From Allacma fusca (Eukaryota; Arthropoda; Collembola; Symphypleona; Sminthuridae), in assembly GCA_947179485.1 (NCBI GenBank), contig OX359245.1, forward strand, positions 75,193,067-75,257,066: DNA of 64,000 bases. Direction: 5' to 3'. This document shows, one piece after another, positions 20,218 to 31,424 of this stretch; the first letter of the stretch is position 1, and each line of letters starts with the position of its first letter. A program made the translations under genes and the position numbers. The notes beneath the pieces are model-generated. The model saw nothing but the letters and a program-made list of their open reading frames with translations, made no database searches and was not told where the DNA came from.

Positions 20218-20581
20218 GTAGGTTTGGCTTTCAAGGTTGTCTTGAATGTTCGGGCAGTAGTAGACAGGGGATAGTTTTCAGACATTTAGCATGACAAACC
20301 GCCAAATTTATCAGGTGAATCAATGGTTACAAATTATAACTTCGGGAACGTGCTGCTTAAAGAGCACAGCAGCCATCACAAAGTTCGGTATTACAATTTT
20401 GACTAAGTTGCTCCACGAGGAACTAACTGGGATGACAACGATTTAATTGCAAATCATACTGAGATTTTGTACTTTACACCAAATTAATTTTGGCGAACAG
20501 TTTGTCTAAAATATATTTTGACGCCATTCTAGACTAATGTTTTGAGGTTTTCCAGGATCATAAGTTTGGTATGGTTCTGGT

Positions 20582-21033
20582 TAGGGATGCCAATGGTCTG
20601 GACCGGACCATTATTAATGGTCCGTTATTGGTCTGGTCCAAGATTTGTATGGTCTGGTACGGTCTGATCCAACTTTTGTGCCATACCAGAAACAATTGGT
20701 CCAGCTTCAGGACCAGACCACAGGACCATGGTTCTAAAAGTACGCAAAATAAAAAATGACGAGTTAACGAAATCCTATGGAACATATTATTTGTAACATA
20801 CATGTAATTTGTGAGGACAAAAGAAGAATTTGACTGGATAAAATGTGATTATTTAATTGCTCTCAACGGTTTTCTGGACCATGGTCCAGACCATGGTCTT
20901 TGGTCTGGTCTGATCCAAATGACTAGATCAGCCCATTGGTGTGGTCCGAAAAACTGAACCAATGGTCTGGTCTGGGCTTTGGACCAGACCAGTTTCATAA
21001 AATCTGGATCAGACCAGGCCATTGGCACCACTA
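20582..21033. mobile_element. hAT-type element, GGTCTGGTCC family, about 450 bp
   Basis: Ends TAGGGATGCCAATGG and an inverted near-match (CCATTGGCACCACTA). Flanks GTTCTGGT and GTTGTCGT agree at 6 of 8 bases. Filled with GGTCTGGTC and GGACCAGACC words. A related remnant is at 60234. Confidence 0.65.
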
Positions 21034-21919
21034 GTTGTCGTGCTTACAGGAATAATTCTAAAATACGTGAAACATGCTGGCTTCTTTTATTTCAACACTT
21101 CCTGTAATATTGCCAGCATGTTCACAGTTGACACTGTCAGCACTTGTAATATTGTTAGCACTAAGGGCGATAGTAATTGGAATCGTGAGAATGAAATATT
21201 TGAAAAACCATTCCTATATAAGCCAAGATTTTTCGGAATTGTCATGGTTGACAGAGATTTGAAATAATGTATGACTTACGTGTATGTAAAATGTATCAGT
21301 GGTTTTTCAGCAATAAAAGTTTGCTACAGAAACACTGGGTCTAACAATTATCCCTGTTTATTCCTCATATTTTTCTGAGAATGGATGAAACATCATCAGC
21401 AAGGTAACCCCCACCATTCCCTTGGTATACACAAAATCATCAGCTTCAAGACCCCCTCCCTCCCCCAAAAGTGAAACGTAATATGTTGGTCGTTTTTATT
21501 ATTTCTCTTTTCTTCCTCCAAAATTTATGCTTTTCGCACGAAAACGCCAACGGATTTTAATCAATAACTAACTGTTACTAGTTTTCGACACAATGATAAA
21601 AAAACTTGAACGAAATCAGATTAGTTTTTGTCTGCGTTTTAGCTTTGATGACGTTTACAGGGGAGGGGGGTTCACGGAAAAATAACTTTAGGATGACAAT
21701 AGGGAGGGTAGGGTCCAAAAATCGTGAAAAAATGAAACGTAATATGTGCCTACTCCCTAACTGGTCCTCAAAATACTAAGTACAAAATACACTCACTGCT
21801 CACCAACATTGAAATACAAAATACAAAATATTTTGTGGTCTGAAAATACGTATTTTAAAATACTGTATTTGAAAATACTGCATAGCTCTGATTATACATT
21901 ATGAGCATCTGTATTTTGG

Positions 21920-22228
21920 ATCGCTGTTTGTCGGCTAGGTTGGACAGTTTGTCGGCTGTCGGCTAGGTTGGACAGTTTGTCGGCTGTCGGCTAGGTTGGA
22001 CAGTTTGTCGGCTGTCGGCTAGGTTGGACAGCTTGTCGGCTGTCGGCTGTCGGCCAAGTTGTACGTTTGGCCGACATCTGTCGGCTGATTTGGGCATATT
22101 TTTGTCGGCTGTCGGCTAGGTTGGACAGTTTGTCGGCTGTCGGCTGTCGGCCAAGTTGCACGTTTGGCCGACATCTGTCGGCTAACTTGGACCGATATTT
22201 GTCGGCCGTCGGCTAACTTGGAGCTTCC
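21920..22228. repeat. GTCGGCTGTCGGC tandem array, right foldback arm
   Basis: Inverse of the array at 17546, but longer: four to five GTCGGCTAGGTTGGACAGTT units against two on the left. The arms therefore differ in repeat number. Confidence 0.9.
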
Positions 22229-22307
22229 ATCCGGCACAATGGTCCCTGTTAATAGTGGTCAAATTTTCTTTCCCCTAGAGAAACCACTATAGACAAGTTT
22301 TACTGTA

Positions 22308-22889
22308 TCAAAGAGACAACCAGCAACGTCTTGGTTCTGATGGAGCAAAAATATAAAAAATTAACACAATAAAAATATTTGTGATTACAGAATTTATGGT
22401 TGACGCTTTACGCTTTGTTATTTCATCGGAGCAATGAAAGTCACGGTCACGATCCGGGACGAATTTGACGCATTGATGAATCCTTGAATCGATCCTTTAA
22501 CAAATTTGACCTCGATATATTAAAGCCTTAGCCTAAGTTCTATGTATGCTTGTTTGACCTCTGGAGGCCAAGTCTGAGGACTCGGATCTCAATTTAAACA
22601 TGACTGGACGGGATGAGTTGATAGTAATGACAAATTCCAAAGACATCTCTATATAGAATTGCGAAAGCAGCCTGTACTTTGTGTATACATATTGTGGGGA
22701 GGATAAGGACATGAAGATGCGCTTCATTTCATACCATCATAGCTTATGTCTTTAGTTGGAATTAGAAACACCAGTCTGAAGGTAATACAATAATAATAAA
22801 AAACACGTGCGTTTATATAGTAAGTGTGAGAGAATATTTTATTTCAGTTTTTAAATAGAATATATAAAGAATATTGTATCAGGGATATT
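22308..22889. other. Unassigned DNA
   Basis: About 580 bp, AT-rich, with no gene or complete repeat that I can support. Confidence 0.35.
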
Positions 22890-22897
22890 CCGTTAGC

Positions 22898-24108
22898 CAA
22901 AGATGGGCCTTTTAATTCACCTACCCTATTTCCTTCCTATAATTAAACTAACAAACAGCGCCTCCCTATATGCCTACAATTATTAGTCTCGTCAAGTTAT
23001 CTCCCACTTTTAAGGAAATGTTCAACCAAACGCCTCCCTTAAATCATATAAGGGTTAAAGCAACACGAAGTCCCTTCCTATAATATAGGAAAGAGGGAGA
23101 TATGCCTACATAAATCCCTGTAAATGTACTTATAATATTCCTTGAGAGTATCGTGCAGCTACCCCCTGCTAGGAAGCCAAAAATTAGTGTTTCTGAACGG
23201 TACCAAAAACACGGACTCTACCCGATTCGTTTTCCTTTTCCCGATCGAAAAAAATCCATTTCTGTTCCCGAAACCGGAACGATATGTTCGAGTCTGGGAC
23301 ATTTTTGCCTTCCCAGGATCGATCCGGAAAATAAAAGCGGTTCCCGAACCGGTTCTTTTCCGAACGGGCAGAAAATGTGTAGGATTCATTGAGGCACAAA
23401 TGCGTGTTTCGCGTTTTTATCCAAAACGACAACTTTAACAAACCCTTCCCGAAAATTTCGCATTTGATTTTTGTACCCGAAACTGGACCAAAATGTAACT
23501 TTAAACCGTTGTCCCGAAACCGAACCGGAACCTCGGGAATTCCCGATTACCGAACACAAACACTACCCAAAACTACTCCTTCCCTATATTACAACTTTCA
23601 AGGCACAATGGAAAACAGAAAATGTGTGTATGTCGAAATATCCTGTACCTAATAATGCTGTATATTATTTATTACTACGTTGGTCTGTTGGTCTGTTCCA
23701 CGCTGAAAATTTTTTACATCATTGTCGTCCAGGTGTCTGAACAATCGTGCTATAATATGCTTTACTTCTCCGCAATTTTACAACCATTGTTTTAGTGAAA
23801 AAGGTAGGGAATTCCTAATTCAAACTTATGCATTCCTCTTCGAAATTATATGCATCAGTTGCATGCCTGTACTCCTACTCGGTGTCAGTAGCATACCTGC
23901 GCCCTTCGTATAATATTTATTTATGGAGCCCCTAGCCTAAATTTCCTAGGTGCCTATATTTATATCTCAAACTTCCTATAATATTTTACTTGCATATAAA
24001 TACCAATGAACCTTGCCTATATCCTAGCCTAGATTCTTGTTTTCTTCCTTCCACCCTAGAATTTTTGCCTATAAAAGGGCCTAGATATAGGCAAGGGGCC
24101 CATCTTTG
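22898..24108. mobile_element. hAT-type element, CCTATA family, 1211 bp
   Basis: Ends CAAAGATGGGCC and its perfect inverse; exact 8-bp duplication CCGTTAGC (22890-22897, 24109-24116). CCTATA, CCTAGC and TATAGG words crowd both ends. It contains a second GC-rich repeat block at 23185-23565. No transposase ORF. Confidence 0.92.
23185..23565. mobile_element. Nested CCGAACCGG-rich element, about 380 bp
   Basis: Starts TAGTGTTTCTGAACGG and ends CCGAACACAAACACTA, an imperfect inverted repeat. Words such as CCCGAAACCGGAAC and GAACCGGTTC recur inside. Flanks CCAAAAAT and CCCAAAAC are only similar. Short reading frames here are by-products of the repeated word. Confidence 0.55.
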
Positions 24109-24481
24109 CCGTTAGCTTTTGTTCTCACGATCTTTTCGCAAGGTTTCCCGCATTGACAGGATATATGTGTACTGTGTCAGCAGGGTATTTTGCAAGGTTT
24201 CAGAAGACAGTTCCAGAGCATAAAAATCATCCGTAATCAGTACTAAGTGCATAGTCACTAATTGTAAGGGGCGAAGCGTCACGAAGTGATGTAGTAACAG
24301 CTTAAGCTGCTAACAATACGTTTCCTTATAAATATATACTGTCAAATGTTTATAAATATTCCAGTGTGCGTTGACTATTTTTGAGCAAAACGCTTATGCA
24401 CATCGGTGCGTATTAAAACGTTTGTGGTTTTCATATAAGTAAATATATATTAATTCATTTGTGCTGTTGGCTTGGTATTAT

Positions 24482-25625
24482 CATAGTGTATAGATTAGAT
24501 AGTGTACTCACTCTCTGCAGAAGCTCAGCACAATTTGAAGCTTGTTGCCTTAACATTCCGCATACAGCGCTTCAGGCGTCTTTCGCCTGGCTTTCAGTTT
24601 TCAACATGTGCTTCATAACGAGTCTTGGAGTTTTAAAAATTAAAATGTGTCATTAAAGTTTTAAATTAAATAAAATGGTGTCGTGTTTTGTTGTGGGATG
24701 TTCTTCGGGTTATAACGGAACAAAAGCCCATCTCTTTAAAGCACCAAAACAAGCTGATAAGTGGCTTAAAAATATCCCCAAAAGAGAAACTCCTTTTGAC
24801 TTAAAAAAGTCCTGTCTGTTATTTACATTTCGAGGAATCCAGCATAATAAAAAGTGGAGAGTTTATTGAAATAAACGGAGAAAAGGTGAAAATTACCATC
24901 ACGACCCAGGTGGACATTGAAGCCGGACGCAATTCCAACTCGATTCTCAAAGCTGCAACTGCCATCTTATTATGACAAGCCGGGAAAAAGGAAGTCCTCG
25001 AAGAAAAGGTTATTCGCGGAAATTAAAATGCAAAGGATAGAAACCGAAGAGGAGTTAAAGAGTACACCATTCAGGGAACTCAAAACGGACCCATCTGTAA
25101 TAAAACTCCCGTCCGGTTTGTGGACACTACAGACACAAGATTCTGGATTGATTATCCTCACCATTACCGACTTGGAAGAATTAATCGAAAGAGTCAATGT
25201 TATGAACATCTGCGTGGGAGCTACTGGATTTTCAGATTTAGGAATTGTGACGGGAACTTGCATCGTCAATGACCATTTATTTTCGCAGAATTGTGAGATA
25301 CTCAGTGCAATTACAAAATGTAAACAGTGTCAAAATCAAAAGTTTCTATTAGTCTTTATGTATGTACATTTGTATGCATTCATGCTGAATATTTTTATGA
25401 AGTATTTTTATACTTGGAAACCTGAGAAAAAATAAAGAATTCTATGCAAGACATTCCAAAATTTCATTAAAAAATTTTGATATTTGTATGTTTTTAGTAG
25501 CTTTCAAATGTGTCATCACTGTGAAGCTAGCGAAAAACGCTCGCAGCGCCACTCTGAGAAAGTTAAGTGGCGAGTCCCACCGTTGCATATGCTAGTGACT
25601 TCACTATTGAAATCTATACACTATG
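24482..25625 (+). mobile_element. P-like (THAP) element copy B, 1144 bp
   Basis: Same ends as copy A and its own perfect 7-bp duplication GTATTAT (24475-24481, 25626-25632). Independent target duplications show both copies moved by transposition. Seven base pairs is the size known for the Galileo/1360 branch of the P superfamily; the canonical P element makes 8. Confidence 0.87.
24675..25435 (+). pseudogene. THAP-domain transposase remnant, copy B
   Basis: Codes for a THAP zinc finger start, MVSCFVVGCSSGYNGTKAHL, then an FKAPKQADKWLKNIP segment. The expected second half (VCYLHFEESS) is present but in the next frame, after a run of A at about 24810. The frame shifts back near 24895 to a basic segment (WTLKPDAIPTRF..) that continues open to 25435. 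Both shifts are absent from functional THAP genes, so this is a decayed N-terminal relic. The RNase H-like catalytic core of P transposases is missing. Confidence 0.75.
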
Positions 25626-25632
25626 GTATTAT

Positions 25633-27606
25633 TGATCTAATTCCCGATTAAAATTCCCGCTTATAATTGTTCCCAGTATGTGTACCTATACAAATTTTGA
25701 AAAATGTTAGCATTCATATTCACATTACGCATGTGTAAGTTTGTGCGACATCTACCGGTCGGTATGAAAGACAATTTAATGCAAGATTAACACCCCAGTT
25801 TCTATGCACGTGTATGTACGTGTGTTTTTACGTGACCTCATTTAATTTTTTGAGGTCAAACGGATGACCCGAGCTCCTCCGAAAACAATATTCTTCTTAG
25901 TTAGGAATTAATCAACTCCAAGAACAAAAAAGAATTGTCTGGTGTCATTGGTTCGGCAGTTATTTTATTGGCGACAGACATTCGCAGTAGTGACATTCAG
26001 CTTCGCTCCATCCTAAAAACATAAGGGAGTGCACATCAGAGAAGGAACTATGTATATGACATTAACTTTTTAAACGGATGGAGAATGTACCAAAACCTTT
26101 TACAGTGCACAGCATCTATAAGTAACCCTCTCAAAAAGTCAAATTTTCTATTCAAAACAATAAAATATCTTCATGCTATTCCCTCCAATTAAAACGAACC
26201 AGTCAAATTTTTCAATTCGAAAAACACCCAGTTCAATTTATAGGGGCGAAGTGAAACGAAGCTTTGCTGTATACATATATACCAGTGAGCGTATTATATT
26301 AAACTAAGATTTAGTTTAAAATTCCTTCGTGTTATAGTATAGAATGTCCATGCATTTAATTTTGAAAAATTTTACAATAAAAAATCATTTTCGAGTTTAT
26401 GCGACATCTAACGGCTCATGGAAAAGAATTTATTTTTCACGACACAAATCCAACTAACAATAAGATCTCTCAAGCTTTATTTTCCATTTTCTGACCTTAT
26501 GTACTTGCACGTGTTTATGCGTGGCCTCATTTTTTTTTCATTTTAATGCATTACAATAATAGGGAAATAGAATAACTGCACTGTATTGCATTTGAACTGA
26601 AACATTTAATATTGAAGGTACCTTATTTTATATAGAAATCCAGTACAGTAAGGTTCCACTGTACAAATGGATGTTTTAATCCTCAAACATCACATTCTCA
26701 CTTGCTTTATCCGTATACGTGTATAGCAGGTCAACAGTTGGACGGAATTTGGCTTCCTTCCATTGTGTACGATAGGGTTTGGGCTTCGGGATGCCGGGAA
26801 TGAGTCTTGAGGCCGACTCTTCCTGAATGGGACCGTCCACCCTTTAAAGTTCAAGCACGGTTTAAAAGCCGGGAGTTCCTCGTCATATACCGATTCTCAG
26901 CAAAAGTACAGCTCAAGCAAAAGTACAGCTCACTCCTACAATGCTGATGGCCAGAGCGGGTAAAAATGTATCAGTGCGTTGGATTTTTTGACTTGACTCA
27001 CTCTCTCTCTCTCTCTCTCTCTCTCCCTCTCTCTCATCTCTTCCCATGACTCTGAAAGTGTATACACTCCTTGGGAGTCTAATTTTAACCCAATCTAAAA
27101 ATAAGGATCAGTCAGATCAACGTTCTTTTTGCCTTTGGAACAAGGTGGGACAATCCCGTCCCAGCTCGGAGTCTTCATTTAGGTGTAACGTGTGTTCCAG
27201 AAACCCTGAAGCCACTCTTGATTCAACACATTTCTCAAGTCGAGTCCACACGCTCTGCCCTTATTGTAATAATTAACAACATACACACATACATACATAG
27301 TTATCTGCTACTCCTCCGAAATTAATTTTTCACAAATTAAACCTAATTTTTATCTCTGGCCAATTTAACACTAATCCGTAATTTTGCGTAAGTATTTTCA
27401 TACGGGACATTTTGTAAAGGCTCTTTTTTTATTAATTTGAGCAAGGATTTTGAAAGTGGGATTGTTATTTAAAGGAGTTGAAATAATTTGAATTGTGTAA
27501 TAAAGTATGGTTTTTTTAACAATATTTTTACTTTATTTTTTTAATGTGTGCTGCAGAGGTGAATTCGGATATCCAGAGGAGATTTTATTACCTGAGTGCT
27601 ATTAAA
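25633..27606. other. Intergenic DNA with a CT microsatellite
   Basis: About 2 kb without a supported gene. A GGGGCGAAGTGAAACGAAG motif at about 26242 resembles motifs near 24268 and 54660 and may mark an old repeat. The stretch just before 27607 should hold the promoter of the next gene; I see no clear TATA box. Confidence 0.4.
26999..27036. repeat. (CT)n microsatellite
   Basis: About 38 bp of CT dinucleotides with one CC interruption. Confidence 0.95.
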
Positions 27607-30365
27607 ATGGGAGACAATGGTGGGAGTGACTCTGAGGAAGGAACACCTGTTCCCGTCATTAAGAAACGAGACAGACTGGCCGAGGTAGAGGAAGAAGAGC
27701 GACAGGAACGGGAAGAGAAGAAGAAAAATCGGGAGCCCCCAATTGTTTTCCGGTATGTGGTCCAAATTCCAATTCTTCTCTGAAGTCAATGGCATTGGGA
27801 AGTATCTGCAAATCCAATGCATGCATACATATATATGGGAGACAAGGAGGAAGAGATTTCGAAACTCTGACTCGTACACAATTAACAATTAGTTTTTTGT
27901 AAAAATTACCTTAAATTTATTTGACCCCCATGAAAATAAAAAACTATAATTTACCCCAATGGTGCATAGTCCGGACTTAAAATTATGTTCAAAATTTTGA
28001 GAATTTGTGAATTTTGAAAACATTTCAGAAGTCAATAGAAAATGGAGTAGAAATTTTAAATCTGACAATAATGAGCAATGCTTCAAAATAATTCTTAAAT
28101 TTGAAATTACAAACTGGGGCAAAGTGACACATATTTGTTCCTGGGACCTGGTTTTTAATAGTGTATCCAAATGAGATCTTAAATTATGACCAAAATTTTG
28201 TCAATAGTCCTGCTGTGGGCTTTAATTTTTTAGGGAAAATATTTAGAAATTTTTAAAATTATGAATATAATGTAGGATAACAGGGTCGGATAAAATTTGA
28301 ATGGAAATTGACACCAGAGTGTATAATAATTGTGTTTTTTTTTAAATTGCGTGCTTCTTTATATACTCTTTTAGGGATTTGGGCCATTCGTCGGAAGAGC
28401 TGTTAGATGAACTGGAAAAGTCATTAGATAGGGTTGAGCTGAATGATGATGAAATGAGATGTTTACGGGAACTTAGAGACTATGCACTGGGAGACGAGGG
28501 CTCATGGATCTTATCAGAAGACTTCTTGAATCTAATAGGTAAGCCAAGAGAGAGAGCAGCTGAACAAACTGTGCTTCGCCAAGCTCGGATGTAAAGTGAA
28601 ACCTCCTCATAAGAATCTCTCAAAAACATTTACAGTTCTTGTTTTTTTTTCAAAACTCAAAAGAAATATTTGAAAATTTCCTCAGGTCGGATCCTTTTGA
28701 GTGGAGAAGCGGGAATAGGGGACAATAGTCGTATGTATTGCTTGAGAGTTTTGGCCTATCTAGCAGTAAGTAACCTATGGATTGTTATCTTAATTTTTTA
28801 CAATGCAGTCTCTCTATTTGCGCAGAATATTGGCTGATGATTTTTTTTCCAAAAATTATCTCCAGGTAACTAAAGACGATGTGATCTTAGTTTTGCACCA
28901 AGACAGAAGAGACCATGTGATTATGCGCTATGCTTCTAACGTGGACCAGCTCTCCCCTGCCTGTCAAGAAGCCTGTGCATTACTAATTTGCAATCTTTTC
29001 GAAAATCTGTCAACGTCTGAATGGTTGCTGTAAGTTTCTTTCAAATATGTATATCTTACTCTATTTTAAAGAGCAACCCTAAAAGGAGCGAAGTTTCGTA
29101 CTTGTTCTGACAGGCTGGGGGTAAATAGGGATATGTCAGTACATTTTGTACCTTCAAGTACGAAATAATTTTTGCAAGGAGAATATGATTACAAAAACAA
29201 TTTTTCTAATTTATTTTCTTGTCATGTATTTTTTGTAAGACAAAATTTAAAGAAAGTTACTGTTAGGAGTTAAATTTCCCCTTTCGCGATTAAGGGGCTC
29301 TTTTTGGTGTACTGTGATTATGAATGAAGCCGCTTACAAAAATTGGATGGTGTTAACTTTTGTGGGTTTGTTTTGATTGGAATATTTAATTCAGATACAT
29401 ATCCGAGTGGGACACAGATAGGGGTCAGCAGTCGAATATCCGTGTGACTACGAAAGTAGGAGTTCATGCATTGCTGTCCAAGGACTACAAGGACATTGGG
29501 TCGGCCCTTGTGTATAACATGTTGGCCAAGGAGGTAAAAACTGCGGTCAGTAAATGTTACATTTAAATTTTTACGTTTTATCCATTCGCACCTTCAATTC
29601 TGCACTGCCTCTATTGCACTGCGAAATCTGTATTTCTGAGAGCTGACGGAGCGTAAAACGTAAAAAAAACCAGTCCTGTTGAAAACCCTTCTTAGTGTCA
29701 GTAACATTGTATGGATTTACCTGTAGATACTAACCAATGAACCCTAAAGTTGTGTAGCAATTACCATTTTTTTCTCTTGTTTCCATTTCTTTCAAAATAT
29801 TCTATTCTGCTTCTAAGCATTGGCTATATGCTTCGTGTGAAGTGTGGTATTAATAAGGATTTGTATTTATTACAAGCGACTTGGACACACGTTATTGGTG
29901 AGGTCAATCCTCCCGGCCAAGTCGAAATCCAAGGTTGTTTTCCAGTTCACTTCCAATCGTCTTGTTCGGATTTTACAAAATATAATATCCGACTGTGAAT
30001 TATTATTTTTAAATTGACGCGCCCTTTTTTTCAATTATCCAGGTTTTTGACGACGTAGCTGTTGAAATGGCTCTGGCGCTCCTTCAATTTCTGTCAGAAA
30101 AACCAACTGAACTTTTAGCTTGGCGCGGACTCAAATCCCTTCTCCGTTGTTGTCAACTTGCCAGGACTGAAGTAAAAATCCTGAATGAATTTTATATTAA
30201 TTGTATTTATATTGTTTCTGTGGTTTTTATTATACTTTGGTATTTTTTTTCAAGGTCCCACCCCTAGTCAAGATGGTTGGGCCCAGTCCAAGTGAATTCA
30301 AAGGCATCAGCGCCAGATGTGACGAACTTGTGCAACTCACTGAAGCTATCCTCGCCACCGTCTAA
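27607..30365 (+). CDS. PUL-like helical-repeat protein, seven exons, 314 aa
   Basis: Exons 27607-27752, 28375-28538, 28686-28765, 28866-29029, 29395-29545, 30043-30171 and 30255-30365 join in phase to 945 nt (314 aa plus stop). Residues 1-45 are acidic, then a charged coiled segment (VEEEERQEREEKKKNR). The rest is all-helical: an ARM-like region (GDNSRMYCLRVLAYLAV; SPACQEACALLICNLFENL) and a C-terminal part (GSALVYNMLAKE..VFDDVAVEMALALLQFL..LLAWRGLKSLLRC) that resembles the PUL domain of PLAA/Ufd3, which binds p97/Cdc48. Cytosolic by lack of signal peptide. PUL assignment is inference from motif pattern. Two boundaries are uncertain: exon 5 could end 9 nt earlier, and an in-frame ATG lies at 27544. 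Confidence 0.8.
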
Positions 30366-31424
30366 CCTTGAAAAAAAAAGAATCTCTAGTTTTACTTGTA
30401 CTGTCATTTTTGATAAAAATTATTGTCAGCCGCTTTAAACTTCATTTGAATTTTGGGAGGGGGAAATGCTCAACCAATAATAATTAGACGATACCAAAGG
30501 ACTGCGGACACCATAGACATATAACTTTTGCTTCTGAAACTCTGAACTAGCATCTATACTGACAATGAGTCTGAATGATGTCATTTTGAAAATAATTTTC
30601 TTATCCTGCGTTTCCCTCCCTATAGATGCGTTTTCCTATGGGAACTTTTTTTAAAAATTTAGAAATGATGTGGTGTCAACTTGTAAAATGCCAGTGGATG
30701 TGGAAATTACGTTCTTGCAGTAGATTTACTTCCCACGTTTTCTTTTTTAAGCTTTATTGTAATTTAATGGAAATGCGACAACAGACTATTGCACTGTAAA
30801 TTATTAATCAAGTCAAGTCCTTAATTATTACGGATCAAGTTAACGGCAGTTATTTTTGCCGAATTTAAAGGCCCATTACTTTTTCTCTGATTAATAAACG
30901 AACTAAAATTTTTGCGCTCAAAATCTTACATAATTTTACTATATCCTTAAAGGCTCGCATATTTTTACCATGGATGTGCATACATTAAATGGGAGGATTA
31001 TTTTATCCTAGATAATAGCTTCATACTCCAAATGATACATTTCCATTCTAATAACCTTTTGATAATATTTTGCTTGCCAGGATTTATTTTACGACTGGAG
31101 GCTTGAGGTTTGGAAGCCTGTACTTGTGGATTGTTGCTAAAATTAGTCAGAAGTCCTCCTCGAAAGAATTGATTTATTTACAAGCAAACCTTCCATGTGT
31201 TAATAAATAAATTCCTGGGAAATTGACTCTGAATGACTCTCTAATGACTGTATACAGATGTGATTGTCATTAGTATAGATTGTTTTGAGCACGATGTTAT
31301 TAAACTTTGACACATCAAACTTCCGGAATCAAGCATCTTGAAAGAATGAACAAATTTTACCTCTGTACTAATTCAGCTGTAGTTAGTATACTTCAGGCTA
31401 CGCTGAAAAAAAAAATTAATTAAA
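30366..31424. other. Intergenic DNA
   Basis: Contains the 3' UTR of the PUL-like gene and the promoter of the next gene. AATAAA-type signals occur, for example near 31202. No other gene seen. Confidence 0.45.

Larger units (their letters stand above)
17544..22228. mobile_element. Foldback element, 4685 bp, 9-bp target duplication
   Basis: Starts GGAAGCTCCAAGTTAGC and ends with the inverse, flanked by a perfect 9-bp direct repeat ATCCGGCAC (17535-17543, 22229-22237). Inverted arms run from the ends inward about 0.7 kb: left 17544-18051 plus 18859-19010, right about 21490-22228. The outer part of each arm is a tandem array of GCCGACA words. Foldback elements and some Mutator-like elements share long arms with tandem repeats and 9-bp duplications. 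The centre has no transposase ORF. Confidence 0.85.
16941..22305. mobile_element. pogo/Tc1-like short element, split by a foldback element
   Basis: Terminal inverted repeats CAGTAAAACTTGTATATAGTGG and its inverse match at 21 of 22 positions and are flanked by TA on both sides (16939-16940, 22306-22307), the hallmark of the Tc1/mariner/pogo superfamily. Without the inner insertion it would be about 670 bp. No transposase. Words such as TATATAGTGG recur near the left end. Confidence 0.8.

Noticed and set aside
20007-20294. 95-codon frame with Tyr/Leu/Pro repeats
   Set aside because: Product of GTACCTG words at the end of a hAT-type element; the same is true at 42794-43108 and 51042-51245.
17546-22228. 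CRISPR-like array from regularly spaced repeats
   Set aside because: Repeats are in transposon arms, spacers are not unique, and the genome is eukaryotic.
28803-28865. Longer fourth exon of the PUL-like gene
   Set aside because: An upstream acceptor would add 21 residues, but the acceptor at 28864-28865 joins the helical repeats directly and fits better.
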